A stretch of DNA of 64,000 nt from Combretum micranthum (taxonomy: Eukaryota > Streptophyta > Magnoliopsida > Myrtales > Combretaceae). The stretch spans positions 620,001 through 684,000 of the forward strand of contig JAMXBD010000092.1 of assembly GCA_024138025.1 (NCBI GenBank), given 5' to 3'. The position numbers and the translations under genes were made by a program. The notes beneath the pieces are model-generated. The model saw nothing but the letters and a program-made list of their open reading frames with translations, was not told the origin of the DNA and ran no database searches. This document shows positions 22,831 to 33,420 of this stretch, piece by piece. Numbering within the stretch: position 1 is the stretch's first letter; the number at the start of each line of letters is the position of its first letter.

Positions 22831-22935
22831 CATTCATAGAAGATCTACTAAATATTTCGATTTCTAGATATGTGAAATCTAGAACAAACCGAGATCAAAC
22901 AACAACAATAGCAAACGTAACAATGCGAATTAGAC

Positions 22936-22949
22936 CCGCTCTTATACCA
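22936..22949 (-). other. Primer-binding site of minus-strand copia element
   Basis: On the minus strand the text reads TGGTATAAGAGCGG, one or two bases from the usual initiator-tRNA complement TGGTATCAGAGCGG. It lies directly after LTR sequence ending CTTCA, placing it between the LTR and gag. Confidence 0.65.
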
Positions 22950-23260
22950 TGAAGAAAACCTAAAAGATTGTAAAAGAAGAAGAAACTAAAACTTACGAAA
23001 GTGACGACGAAAGCCTCAATAATGTGATAGAGATGTCTGTTATCCTTCTAATAGAAAATGAAGAGATGAGAATAACATAATCAGTTATATTCCTGATAAT
23101 ACATCAGCGTATTTATATGAATAAAAAAGAACATGTGCAAGTTACTTGTACAAACTAGAAAAACAGAGACTAATTAGCAACATTATAACTTAATATGGTA
23201 ACAAAATTACATGGCAAGTGACATATGTCGATGAATCTATATTAGAGAGAGTTTGTTGTT
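22950..23260 (-). repeat. 5' LTR of minus-strand copia element (outer end approximate)
   Basis: It ends (minus strand) TTTTCTTCA at the primer-binding site. A TATA-like TTCATATAAATACGC lies at about 23107-23122 on the minus strand. The outer boundary near 23260 is only a guess, since no partner LTR is present. Confidence 0.45.
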
Positions 23261-24016
23261 TTATCAAGCAATCTCTAAGGAGAGAGAGTGTTAAACAACT
23301 CTAAAAAGAACCTATTCTATTGCTGATGAGGCTAAACAACATGCAATAAGGATGCACTAAAAGGATATATATTTGTAAAACTTATAACGAAGCTATCAAG
23401 ATACCGTAAAGCTATGAAGTCCCTAAAATTTCTTATTATAAAGCTAGTATCTTCTTAATAGCTTCAAAAATATTGGAAAGAATTAGAAAGAGATCTTCTT
23501 AAAATATTAAAAGATCGTAATGCCCAGCGAAACACAAAGGAGTAACAATTACTATCAAATGGTTCTAGCCTAACTTGTCTATGTCGTCATCTCCATCCAT
23601 AATATCATCAAACCTTCCATATATAAATCATAGTTCTAATAATCTGAACTATCAAGATACAAAAAAAAATCTTAAAAGAGGATGGTAGTAAAACCCATTA
23701 TAGCAACTACTGCGTACATACGCAGTCAAATGCCAAGCCACATGTTTACCTAAAATTTCTAGTGTAGCAAATGAACACACACCATGTCACGTTTAAGTTG
23801 ATATAAAGTTTGGTGCAATTAAAAAAAAAAAAAAAAAAAACACAAGTCATTTGATACACATTTTTGAAGTTGATTTTGAAAGTGTGAACCCATGAATGCG
23901 CACCGAAGACTAATTTGGAAACTGTGGAACCATAAGTGCCCCTAAATTTCAGTAATTAAAAGTGTAAACTCATTTCACTCTTTATAGATTATTTTTTGAA
24001 AGCGAGGGGCAACTCC
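23261..24016. other. Gene-free spacer between two copia fragments
   Basis: AT-rich sequence with an A run at 23820-23840. No reading frame, termini or recognisable motif seen; it is probably transposon debris or the tail of one of the flanking copia elements. Confidence 0.4.
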
Positions 24017-24456
24017 TTAGTGTTTCAGTTTTATAAGTGTGGAATTGTAGATATATTCTTTCTTCAAGCAATTCCAGATTTCATGGACTATCTTCAACAT
24101 CATGATTTTGGTGAAAATTGTAGATGAGACAGTTGCAAACGGATTTTCTTTGGCTTTCAATTTCCTTTGTTTCCTCTCTTTTTGAAGTTTCATATGAGCA
24201 ACTATTGGATTATTTAGAAGAGAAGGAATTTCATATTCTTGTTCAACAGACTCCCACAAATCATTTGCATCAAGGTAGGCTTCCATCTTGATAGCCACAC
24301 TAATTCGCTCCATCAAATATCGAAGGTGTAGCTTAATAGGTGGATTGAAGGAACTTCTTAAATTTATTGTAATTGGTTTGTAGGTTCTAATTGTAAATTG
24401 TAAGTGTTTGGGAAAGGTGTTTAAGCTCTCAACTTCACAAATCCTTCAAGATAATT
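24017..24456 (-). pseudogene. Ty1/copia gag fragment, minus strand (second)
   Basis: The minus-strand frame 24017-24316 contains IKMEAYLDANDLWESVEQEY, NNPIVAHMKLQKERKQRKLKA and KENPFATVSSTIFTKIM, then LKIVHEIWNCLKKEY. This is the N-terminal gag region of plant copia elements. The primer-binding site and LTR follow immediately at higher coordinates, so it is the 5' end of a minus-strand element whose remainder (all pol) is missing to the left. It differs in sequence from the copia gag at 22150-22830, so two separate elements are represented. Confidence 0.82.
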
Positions 24457-24471
24457 GCTCTGATACCAATT
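24457..24471 (-). other. Primer-binding site of second minus-strand copia element
   Basis: On the minus strand: AATTGGTATCAGAGC, an exact match to the initiator methionine tRNA complement, just inside an LTR ending TTACCAACA. Confidence 0.85.
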
Positions 24472-24690
24472 TGTTGGTAAATAGATGCTGAATATATTTG
24501 GAAATTGTAGAAATATTACTTCGTTCAATGACAGAAGCATCAATTTATATAGTAAATTTTGAAATTGAAATGCAGGAAAATCTGCTACGTATTGATATAA
24601 TATTAATTGAAATTTATTTGCCTAATAAATAGAAATAAAACAAACGTTGACAGGATCAAAGTCAGTCAACAACAATGTTTTCAACCAGAA
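24472..24690 (-). repeat. 5' LTR of second minus-strand copia element (outer end approximate)
   Basis: It ends ACCAACA on the minus strand beside the primer-binding site. A TATA-like CTATATAAATTG is present at about 24542-24553 on the minus strand. The outer limit near 24690 is inferred from where similarity to the 30845 segment starts. Confidence 0.5.
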
Positions 24691-24699
24691 TAGTTCAAG

Positions 24700-25100
24700 T
24701 TCAGTAACAATGTCTACGGAGTTCTTCCTTTGAGCTTATGCACAAGGCCATGTCATCATCAGATGAATATTGCTTCACTTCACATGTCATTGCAAACATT
24801 GTGACCATACATAATTTCCTCAGCCGGTAAATTCTTGAGATTATGAGATCAACCACTGTCCATTAAAAAATTGATGAAAATGCTCCACAATGTTTTTTGT
24901 TTTATTTTTTTATTATTCTTTTGGAGAAGATTTCACCGTATGAACGTTGTAATGCTACAGCATATTCCAAAATTTGTTAAACCCGTTACTTCATATTTTG
25001 ATTCCATAGTTTCAGGATACGTTAGAAGAACTACTTATACATTATGCTCACTACTTTCCCGCACTGATGTGGATTAACCCTTCAGTTCTGATACTATTTT
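24700..25100 (+). repeat. Duplicated non-coding segment, copy 1
   Basis: It matches 30845-31220 along its whole length, for example CAGTAACAA(T)TGTCTAC, GAGTTCTTCCTTTG, GAGATTATGAGA, AAAAAATTGATGAAAATG and GATG(T)GGATTAACC. The similarity is interrupted by small indels. The segment lies about 0.8 kb upstream of the SAUR gene, whereas its partner follows LecRK copy 2. Confidence 0.75.
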
Positions 25101-25760
25101 TATGATAGTACCACCAAATGAAATGGTTCCGATACCATCCCATATGAAGAGAACCATGTGATCTTTCAAGCAAATCTTTCTCTCAAAGAACAAGAAGCTA
25201 GCCCACATCTTCAAAGTCTCCGAGTCTCAACCAATCCGTCCTTGTGTTTATATATCATTTGCTCGGCTACATATATACTAACATAGTACCATTTTCATTA
25301 TCAAGCTTCACATTCTTAACAAGCTAATCAATCTTTTCTCTCCTGCATTGTTTGACTATTTTTGCATATTATCACACCTGTTTGATTGATAGGCGAGGTC
25401 TTAATGTGAATGTACTGGAACACTCAAGCATATTGCTAAATAGAAATGGGTTTGACTTTGTGAAAAAAAAGGAGCAATATTAGCACTGTCCATGTCTTCA
25501 AGTGGTCCTATGATGGTATGCTGTCCTACCAAAACTTTGGCATTCTTGCGGAAAACATTTTTATGACAGGACCATATGAAATCATACATAACAAGCAAAT
25601 CATTCTTTCTCTCTGATTTCGTTCCGCCGTATATGTTGGGCCTTGGCGAAATCCAGAAAAATGGCAGCTTTGATTAATGTCTACGTTTGTGGTGTTGACT
25701 AGGGAGACAGGGCCATGTGATCCTTTAGACATGCATGCCTTTAATCATGACATCATTTTC
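25101..25760 (+). other. Upstream region of the SAUR gene
   Basis: No gene seen. This is likely promoter-side DNA for the SAUR gene. I could not recognise specific auxin-response elements with confidence. Confidence 0.4.
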
Positions 25761-25768
25761 TATATAAG
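25761..25768 (+). promoter_or_regulatory. Probable TATA box of the SAUR gene
   Basis: TATATAAG within TTTTCTATATAAGCATAAACC, 130 bp upstream of the SAUR start codon, a normal spacing for a plant promoter with a short leader. Confidence 0.65.
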
Positions 25769-25890
25769 CATAAACCACTCTCATAAGGCAATACAAAGCA
25801 TTCGAGCCTTAATTTGAAATCTTTACATCTTCAGAGACCTCTTGAACTCCATTTCATTCAAACTTCACTATAGTTTTGCAGACCATCATC

Positions 25891-26136
25891 ATGGCCATTC
25901 GTTTACAAGGTATTCTGAAATCTAATGCTCCCAAAGGACATGTCACAGTTTCTGTTGGAGAGAAACAAAAGAGAAAATATGTAGTGCCTATTTCATACCT
26001 GAATCAGCCACAGTTTCAGGACTTGCTTGATAAGGCTGAGGAAGAATTTGGGTTTCATCAGCCAATGGGTGGTCTTACTCTTCCCTGCAAAGAAGATACA
26101 TTCCTTGCTTTAACTTCTCAGTTAAGAAGATTGTAG
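25891..26136 (+). CDS. SAUR family auxin-responsive protein
   Basis: An intact intron-less gene of 81 residues, in the usual size range of the small SAUR group. It begins [10 protein letters not shown] and contains the family core: [53 protein letters not shown] and [11 protein letters not shown]. The ATG at 25891 was chosen because MAIRL is the usual N-terminus and there is no upstream in-frame ATG, only TTG at 25876. In the family, such proteins are rapidly induced by auxin and promote cell expansion, in studied cases by inhibiting PP2C.D phosphatases at the plasma membrane; that role is inferred from family, not seen here. A TATA box lies 130 bp upstream. It is the only apparently complete host protein gene in the window. 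Confidence 0.93.
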   Translation: MAIRLQGILKSNAPKGHVTVSVGEKQKRKYVVPISYLNQPQFQDLLDKAEEEFGFHQPMGGLTLPCKEDTFLALTSQLRRL

Positions 26137-26765
26137 AATGTCAAAGACCACAATTTTGCAAGACTACAATTTTGTATATAAGTGGCCAAGCACCATTCAC
26201 ACTCTTTTATTTGATTTTGCTTATTTATTAGTAGAGAAGCTTGTAAGTTACTGACAAAGTAAACCTTCTGCTACATATCATGATATACATATCGCCTTTA
26301 CCAATCGTGATTTACCTTAACTATTTTGCATATTTATCACTTTTTTGAAATGCAATATACAAACATATTTTGCCTATTCAACACGTGATGTACATATGAC
26401 ATATGACAATTTTGATATTCTATGCCAAAGTTACAATTTTGATGTCGTAATTTAGTAATTATTTTTATTTTGACCTTATTTAAAGAGATAATTTCAATTA
26501 GTCTTCTAAATAGGAAATTATTTTGTATAAGAGGTCATATTCTATACATTTCCCATCTAAATTTTAAAATTGAATAGTTACCTTTTTACTTTACCCCTTA
26601 ATGGTACAAAACTATGTTAGATAGCATTTTTTTTTTAATAAGACCATAAACGAATTGAGTTGAGATAATATAATGTTATATTTGATTTGAAACTCAACTC
26701 GAAATTTCAATTTTTAAACTTAACACGAACTTGATCTAGTCTAGGCTTCTAAGCTCATCTTTGAC
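26137..26765. other. Downstream region of SAUR gene, gene-free
   Basis: AT-rich 3' flank. At 26640-26760 there are repeated ACTCAACTCGAAAT/GAACTTGA-type words similar to degraded MITE sequence elsewhere in the window. No coding sequence seen. Confidence 0.4.
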
Positions 26766-26768
26766 TTA

Positions 26769-26940
26769 GGGTCTGTTTAGATTGTCAGATTTTCACCTGT
26801 ATTGGATTTATATCGGTTCGATATCGGTATCAGTTTATTACTAATTCGGTTTTGTTAGTTTATAAGTAAAAAAATCAGTTTTTCATAGGTATCATATTTA
26901 TTCGGTACCAAAACGATGCCAAAATGACACCAAAACACCC
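26769..26940. mobile_element. Tourist-like MITE with TTA target duplication
   Basis: A 172 bp element starting GGGTCTGTTTAGATTG and ending ACACCAAAACACCC, flanked by TTA at 26766-26768 and 26941-26943. Partial terminal complementarity (GGGT.TGTTT), the 3 bp TTA duplication and small size match the Tourist/PIF-Harbinger MITE group. A related copy lies at about 58180-58390. Confidence 0.6.
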
Positions 26941-26943
26941 TTA

Positions 26944-28084
26944 ATTAAACTTGTGTATGCTTGATTCATTTAAAAAGTATATAGTGACTCCTTTTGAAGT
27001 TTCTAAGAAATTTTCCTAAGTCTTAGAGATAATAAAGGAATGTTCTTTCTTGTGCAACATTTCATTAAGTAATTTGGAAAAAAAAAAAAAGAGATAAAAA
27101 TATAAAATTAACATATGTCATTTTCTATCTCATACTTCCATTTTTCATATGATCTAATCCTTTTTGCTTATGTCTTACGATTCTCTCTGCGAAACAGTTG
27201 GAGGAATAGAGGCTTCTTAATAAGAAACTCTTTTTTTCCCGTATTCATGATATGTAAAAGTCAATTTTGCATGTATTATTTCTTCCATTTAATATTATAA
27301 AATATCGAAATTTGATTTAGACACAACTACTATTTATGTTCTACTTCACCTCGGTCAAATTCAAATTCATAAGTTACTCGAACTAAATATTAAAAAATTT
27401 AAGCTGAAGTAAATAAACTATTAGAATAGATTTTATAAAATTTAACTTGAGTAGCTTGTGAGTAAAGCTTGATTCATTCCTATTCCTATCCCTATTATAG
27501 TATATGTATGCGTATATAAATAACAAGCTTGGTGAGAGGAAAAAATATTAAATGCGTATTGCACACCGCTGCATGTAACCGAAGAAACACGTGACAGGAA
27601 ATTATGAAATACCAGAGTAATAAGAATAAAGACAGAGAGTAAAACAGATAACACGTGAAAATAGTACGAAAAATATGCAGAATATTCTGCAGCACATATA
27701 ACAGATTGAGACCAAGTCAAACTTAGGAATCAACCTTCAACACTTGTTGTTTTCCGATAATACTGATCTGGTTTACTCAAGAAAAGACGAAAATGGAGCC
27801 GATAAACCTCCAAAGAGGCGAAGGGCACAAATGGATCTACGGAGCAAGTTGACGAAGACTGACAGGCTGACCTAGTCCTTTCCTTAGAACAATAGAGATA
27901 TTACTCGGACTCTCTCTATGTCGTTTTCAGCCTGTGGGCCAATTTAGGAAAATTTTCATACGTGAAAGCTCACGAAATATAATCTGGTTATAAGTGGAAA
28001 TTTCTATTTTTTATTTATATATGTTTCTTGTTAAAAAAAAAAATAAGATACAAAAACAATGAACAAACAGACCGTAGAATAAAA
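26944..28084. other. Gene-free region upstream of LecRK copy 2
   Basis: AT-rich spacer. The short open frames here have no recognisable domain. Similarity to the LecRK copy 1 flank starts only at about 28085-28090. Confidence 0.45.
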
Positions 28085-28151
28085 TCATAGACTCGTCTCA
28101 GAAGATTGCTGACTAAAAACCATATTATAAGACAGCAAACTCAATGGGAAT

Positions 28152-30096
28152 TTGGGCAATGTGTATCGAGTGTTTACAAAGTCGATTTTGCTCCTACAAA
28201 TGCAAGTAATGATTTCTCTTATCTTCTTCTATGTCGTCTCACTATCAAATGCTCTTTCCTTCAACTATTCTACTTCCACTGGTAGTTATAATAGCATAAC
28301 ACTCAAGAGTGAGAGAATTTCGGTCATAAATAGCCGGGGAAAGGTTCAATATACTGACAGAGCCACGTACTCCGATCCGTTGCACCTTTGGGACAAAGAC
28401 TCTGGCCAACTCTCAGGTTTCAAAACTTATTTCACTTTCACTCTGAAGACTCAAAACCAAACAAACTATGCAGATGGGGTGGCGTTTTTCCTTGCACCAA
28501 ACGGTTCCAGAATTCCTGACAACATAACTAAAGGAGGAGCTTTTGGCCTGACCAGTGATGAAAAGGTTTTAAACTCAAGTGAACCCTTTTGTTGCCGTGG
28601 AATTCGATCTGTACAGCAATCCATGGGATCCTCCAGGTACGCATGTCGGTGTTGATATTAACTCTATGAGGTCTGTTGCAAATACATCATGGTTGAGGTC
28701 TGTTACTAATGAAGTTCGGATCACTTACAACTCGACATCATATAACTTATCGGTTGAATTTCGTGGCTATAAAAATGAAACACAAGAAACTCAATATCTC
28801 AGTTACAAGGTTGATTTGAGGTCGTGGCTACCCGAATGGGTCACTTTTGGTCTCGCTGCATCATTTGACAATGCTTCCTCTGCTGGAATTGTTTCTTGGA
28901 ATTTTAGTTCAAACGCGATGATTGCTCCCAAAACCGCAAAAAGCCACCGGGAAAATAAAATGGGAAAAGTGATAGGAGCAATAGCTGGTGGATGCCTTTC
29001 GGTAGTTGGCTTGGCGATAACTTGGTTCTTTTTGTGGAAAAAGAATAGAAGAGATAGGGAGCGTGAGGATTTGTTTCATCAATATATTGGCCAAGAGTTT
29101 TCCACTGGAACAGGACCGAAGAAATTCTCCTATGGCGATTTGTCAAAGGCAACAAATAACTTCAAGCCTGAACAAAAGCTTGGGGAGGGGGGATTCGGTG
29201 GTGTTTATAGTGGATTTCTGAAAAACACAAACCAATATATCGCAGTTAAGAGGATATCAAGCTATTCAGAGCAAGGAATGAAAGAATATGCATCAGAAAT
29301 AAAGACAATCAGTCCGCTAAGACACCGCAATTTAGTGCTGCTATTCGGTTGGTGTCATGAAAGAGGAGAGTTGTTGCTTGTGTATGAGTTCTTGCCGAAT
29401 CGAAGTTTAGATTTTCATCTGTTCAAAGTGCAACACTTGTTACCATGGGAAAAAAGATATAGAATAGCTCAGGGGTTGGCTTCTGCATTGCTATATCTGC
29501 AAGAGGAATGGGAGCAATGTGTGGTGCACAGAGACATAAAATCCAGCAATGTCATGCTTGATTCCGAATTTAATGCAAAACTTGGTGATTTTGGGCTGGC
29601 AAGACTAGTGGACCATGCAAAAGGAGCACGAACAACAATTTTGGCAGGGACAAAAGGCTACATGGCCCCTGAATGTGCTACAACTTTTAGAGCAACAAAA
29701 GAGTCAGATATATACAGCTTCGGAATAGTATCCTTGGAGATTGCTTGTGGAAGAAGAGCAATAGACCTTTCAGCAGAGGAGGATCGTATTGTACTGGTTG
29801 AATGGGTAAGGGAACTTTATGGAAGGGGAAAGATCCTAAAAGCAGCGGATCCAAAACTGCTTGAAGAATTTGATGAGTATCAGATGATGCGCTTACTGAT
29901 TGTGGGGCTCTGGTGTGGCCATCCCGAGAGCCGTCTTAGGCCTTCCATGAAGCAGGTATATAGCATACTTGATTTTGATGCCGCGTTGCCTGATTTCCCT
30001 CCTCAATTCCTCACAGCAACCTATTACCAACCATCCATGAGTTTTGCTCAATTGTACTCAACTTCATCCACAGAAGTCTCAGAGGCAGCTCAATAA
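28152..30096 (+). pseudogene. L-type lectin-domain receptor kinase, copy 2, frameshifted
   Basis: A close paralogue of 1002-2938 with the same domain order: signal peptide (MQVMISLIFFYVVSLSNA), legume-lectin domain, transmembrane helix (about VIGAIAGGCLSVVGLAITWF), then kinase motifs GEGGFGGVYSG, AVKR, VVHRDIKSSN, DFGLA and APE. Here the break is different: a 2 bp deletion near 28583, in the codons for NSSDSPFV of copy 1, shifts the frame and splits the lectin domain. The membrane and kinase part is open to 30096. The ATG used in copy 1 is GTG here; the next in-frame ATG is at 28200 and still leaves a good signal peptide. Copy 2 is intact across the patch where copy 1 is broken. It is a pseudogene unless sequence error explains the 2 bp gap. 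Confidence 0.88.
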
Positions 30097-30844
30097 GTCA
30101 CGCCAATACTACATTGTTCTTCCATGAATTCCTCGTGATTTGCAGCTTTTCTTTTCTTTTCTTCCTTTTTTTTTTTTTTAATGAAACTTTTGATGTAAAT
30201 AATGTTATCAGTCAAAATTATGAATCTAAAATTGTCAGCATTTAGTTAAATACGGAGATAATGTTATGAATTTCGTATAAATTATGATAGTTGGACGCTT
30301 TCTGTCTGTGCACAAACTCCATTTCATTGAATAACAATGCTTGCTCAATACGGCATAGAAAAAGAAGAAACAGAATTCCCTTACATATTTTAAACAGCAA
30401 CAAACTTCAGTTCTGTTAACAAGAAGGAAAAAAAATTGCAGTATTTATCTCTACATCAACAGAATAATTTATCTGGATAACTTAAAGATTTTCCGACCGT
30501 GAAGCGTGATTGAGGAACGACTAAAGAAATCTCTTCAATTGTTTGAAGGGGGTAAATGAGCATATTTATTTCTGTTCTTGTCTCGTAGTTAGTATATGAG
30601 GGAGGTGAACAAGCGAAAAAAGTAGAATTAATTTAAATGGCGTAAAATTAGCAATCCGTTGCCAATTGCTAAACATGATTTTTAAATTCAAAGCTACCAA
30701 GTACCAAATAAATATATCGATTTCCCACCAAACAAGACATCTTTATTGTCATTTCAATCTAGAAATTGCTTTTCAACTTTAATATGAACTTTTCGTTTTC
30801 CCGTTACCGTCTATCACTTCATCCTTTTCTGAGTTCTTCCTTTA
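30097..30844. other. 3' flank of LecRK copy 2, short spacer
   Basis: It starts with 3' UTR sequence shared with copy 1 up to a T-rich tract (30145-30179). The remaining unique spacer of about 0.66 kb has no gene. The corresponding spacer after copy 1 is where all the retrotransposons between 3017 and 24690 lie. Confidence 0.55.
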
Positions 30845-31220
30845 TGCTTAAATACAAGCATCAGTAACAATTGTCTACTGAGTTCTTCCTTTGTGCTTAT
30901 TGACATGACCATGTGATAATTCAAGTGAATATTGATCCACTTCAGAGTCTGAGGACACATTGTAGACATATAATTTCCTTTTTCTTATCCTTTCTGCTGG
31001 TGAATTCTGAGATTATGAGAGCATCCATTATCCCTCAAAAAATTGATGAAAAATGTCCTTACTGTATGTTTCTAGACTAGATTTTACTGTATGTGAGCTG
31101 TAACGTTATAGCAGTTTCTGAAATTTTTTAGGACTGTCATTCCATTCTCAGCATACATTATAACAACAATTTAGATGCTATATACTTGCTTCTTTCCCAC
31201 ATTGATGTAGATTAACCATT
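30845..31220 (+). repeat. Duplicated non-coding segment, copy 2
   Basis: Partner of 24700-25100 in the same orientation. Similarity fades after GATGTAGATTAACC(A)TTCAGT at about 31215. I see no SAUR gene after it; the next feature is a copia LTR at 32017. Confidence 0.75.
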
Positions 31221-32011
31221 CAGTCGGGTTTGAGACGAGGCAGTATCCATTCCCCTTTGCAACTCTCTACAAAAATGGAACAGTCAATTTAGATGGTTTC
31301 ATCATTTTTAGTTATCCGCGATTGCATTATAAGTCGCATTTATCTCCATGTATAAACTGTTCCAAAAGCTCCATAGTCGCGAATTCAATGTGCCGTTTCA
31401 CAGGTGGGCTATAACAGAAACCTTGGCATACCCCACTGAAGGGTTCTGAACAAATTCTTGGAAGACAAGAGATTCTTTGGATGAAACTGTTTCTGAAAAA
31501 ACAAGAAACTGGGCCATATCTACAAATTCTCCACCACTCAATCCACATTTTTAGATATCACTTGCGGTTGCCGGATATGCAAGGTATTCAATATGGTTAT
31601 AAGGGTACCATAGGCACCAACAAAATGATGATGTATTGTAAATCAAATGGCGGATGATTATGTAATAAAGGAAATGTCCGCCTTCTCCACAATACCGTGC
31701 CATAGGCACTAACACAATGAGCACGCCCACTTGCATCCAATCATGTTGACTTCTCAACCACAAATTTTGCTTTAGCCACCAAAATGACTAAGATTCAATC
31801 TAATTAGCAAAAGACCCTAACAAAAACTCCCTTCTTCGAAGATTCTTGTACAATAAAATGTAATAAATATAACAACTCACAGTACAGTTACAAGTTTATG
31901 CTTTTAATCTAATGATTATGTTGCGAATCTTCAACACACTAAAACATCTGTAAATGCAATTCTTAACTCTGACATTAATGTTTTAGACTTCGCAATGGAA
32001 GAAAACACAAT
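31221..32011. other. Gene-free region before the copia element
   Basis: No recognisable gene or repeat. In copy 1 the equivalent interval (25100-25890) is the SAUR upstream region, but I see no convincing alignment between the two. Confidence 0.4.
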
Positions 32012-32016
32012 CATAT

Positions 32017-32593
32017 TATTAATATATGTGACCCAAATTCTTTGAAAGTTGCTAGTTCTGATGCCTATGCCGCCAGCTCTCGGATTTACTCCGCCGACCT
32101 TGGGGTCAGCCTCGAATTCTTCTTCAATTTGAAAATTATTTCTAAGAGCATAGTTTGTTGTAGGCCGACAGCCGCTACCGGCTTATCGTTTGTGCTCCAC
32201 CAGCCTTGAAGCCAATATTAAAGAATCAGATTCTGTGGTTGTTGAAGGTCGGTCCAAAGCCGCCGACCTTCATCCTCAACGCCACCGACCTTTATTAACA
32301 AAGCTATCAGCTTATGGCTGACATTGGACTAAAATTCGTGACTTTTCATATGCTGACTTGTGTGTCGAATCATACAACATTTATACATGTTTGCGTATCG
32401 TTTTTAGGGTTCATGTATGATTCATATTGATTGGGTCTCATGTACACATATCCTCTTCTAGTCCTTCAACACTAGTAGATTTTGCTCTCTCCTCTGCCTG
32501 TGGTTTTTCCCACAAGGGTTCTCACGTAAAATCTTATGTTTTTCTTTAATTTTCTTTTTTTTTTCCATTGTTTGTTTTATTTAGATCATAACA
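32017..32593 (+). repeat. 5' LTR of copia element B
   Basis: 577 bp. It aligns to 36651-36984 plus 39314-39525. The expected start TGTTGGATATGTG is mutated here to TATTAATATATGTG, and it ends GATCATAACA. CATAT at 32012-32016 is a candidate target duplication, matching CATAC at 39526-39530 at four of five bases. Confidence 0.75.
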
Positions 32594-32595
32594 AG

Positions 32596-32607
32596 TGGCA
32601 TCAGAGC
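32596..32607 (+). other. Primer-binding site of copia element B
   Basis: TGGCATCAGAGC, three bases after the LTR end, differs at one base from the standard initiator methionine tRNA complement. Confidence 0.75.
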
Positions 32608-32689
32608 CAAAGGTTTGGTATTTTATGTCTTCTCTACAAAGGCAATAGTGAAGTATGACATTCCTTTGTTGGATCAAAGTACAAGATTT

Positions 32690-33420
32690 TCTCTATGACA
32701 GGTTAAGATGCGAGCGGTGTTAGCACAGATGGGTTTGGATGATGTGTTGTTAGGGTTTGACAAGATGCCTACATCTTGATCACTAGAAGAAAAATCACAT
32801 AAAGATCGTAAAGCCTTTTCTCAAATTCATCTTCATTCATCAAATCAGATTTTGTAAGATATGTTGAAGGAGAAGATAGCTGTTGGCTATGGTTGAAATT
32901 GGAGCAGTTGTGTATGATAAAGAGTTTGGCCAGTAAATTACATCTGAAGTAGCGACTATATTCACACAAGTTGATAGAAGGCGAGTCTCTAGAAGATCAC
33001 TTAACCATCTTTAAGGAAATTATTTCTGATTTAGAAATTTTAGAGGTCAAATATGATGAAGAGGATTTAGCTTTAATTTTGTTGTGTTAGCTACTTCCTT
33101 CTTATTCAAATTGTAAAGACACAATTTTGTATAGTCACGATTCTCTTACCATGGAAGAGGTATATGATGCTTTGGCATCCTTTGAGAAGATGAAACACTT
33201 AGTAAGGATCCGAGCCTAAGCAGAGGGTCTTATTTCTCATGGTAGGAGTCGAGAACGCAATTCTAATAATTCAAAGGGAAGGTCAAAGTCTTTAAATAAA
33301 GATAAAGTTTGCAGGCATTGTAAGAAGAAAGAACACATTAAATCACAATGCTATAAATTGTAGAACAAGAATAAGAGATCTACTAAAAATTAGATGGGAA
33401 ACAACCAGAGAAGTCAGGTG
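32690..33420 (+). pseudogene. Copia element B gag, multiply broken
   Basis: Shifting frames give copia gag text: VKMRAVLAQMGLDDVLLGFD, KDRKAFSQIHLHSSNQIL, LEDHLT-like and VKYDEEDLALILLC-like segments. Further on is the MEEVYDALASFEKMK region, then a zinc knuckle stretch CRHCKKKEHIKSQCYKL at about 33310-33362. Several stops (for example at 32776 and 33361) and frameshifts interrupt it. Confidence 0.72.

Noticed and set aside
28904..29155. Minus-strand open frames inside LecRK copy 2
   Set aside because: Shadow frames also present in copy 1 at 1767-1997; explained by the plus-strand coding sequence.
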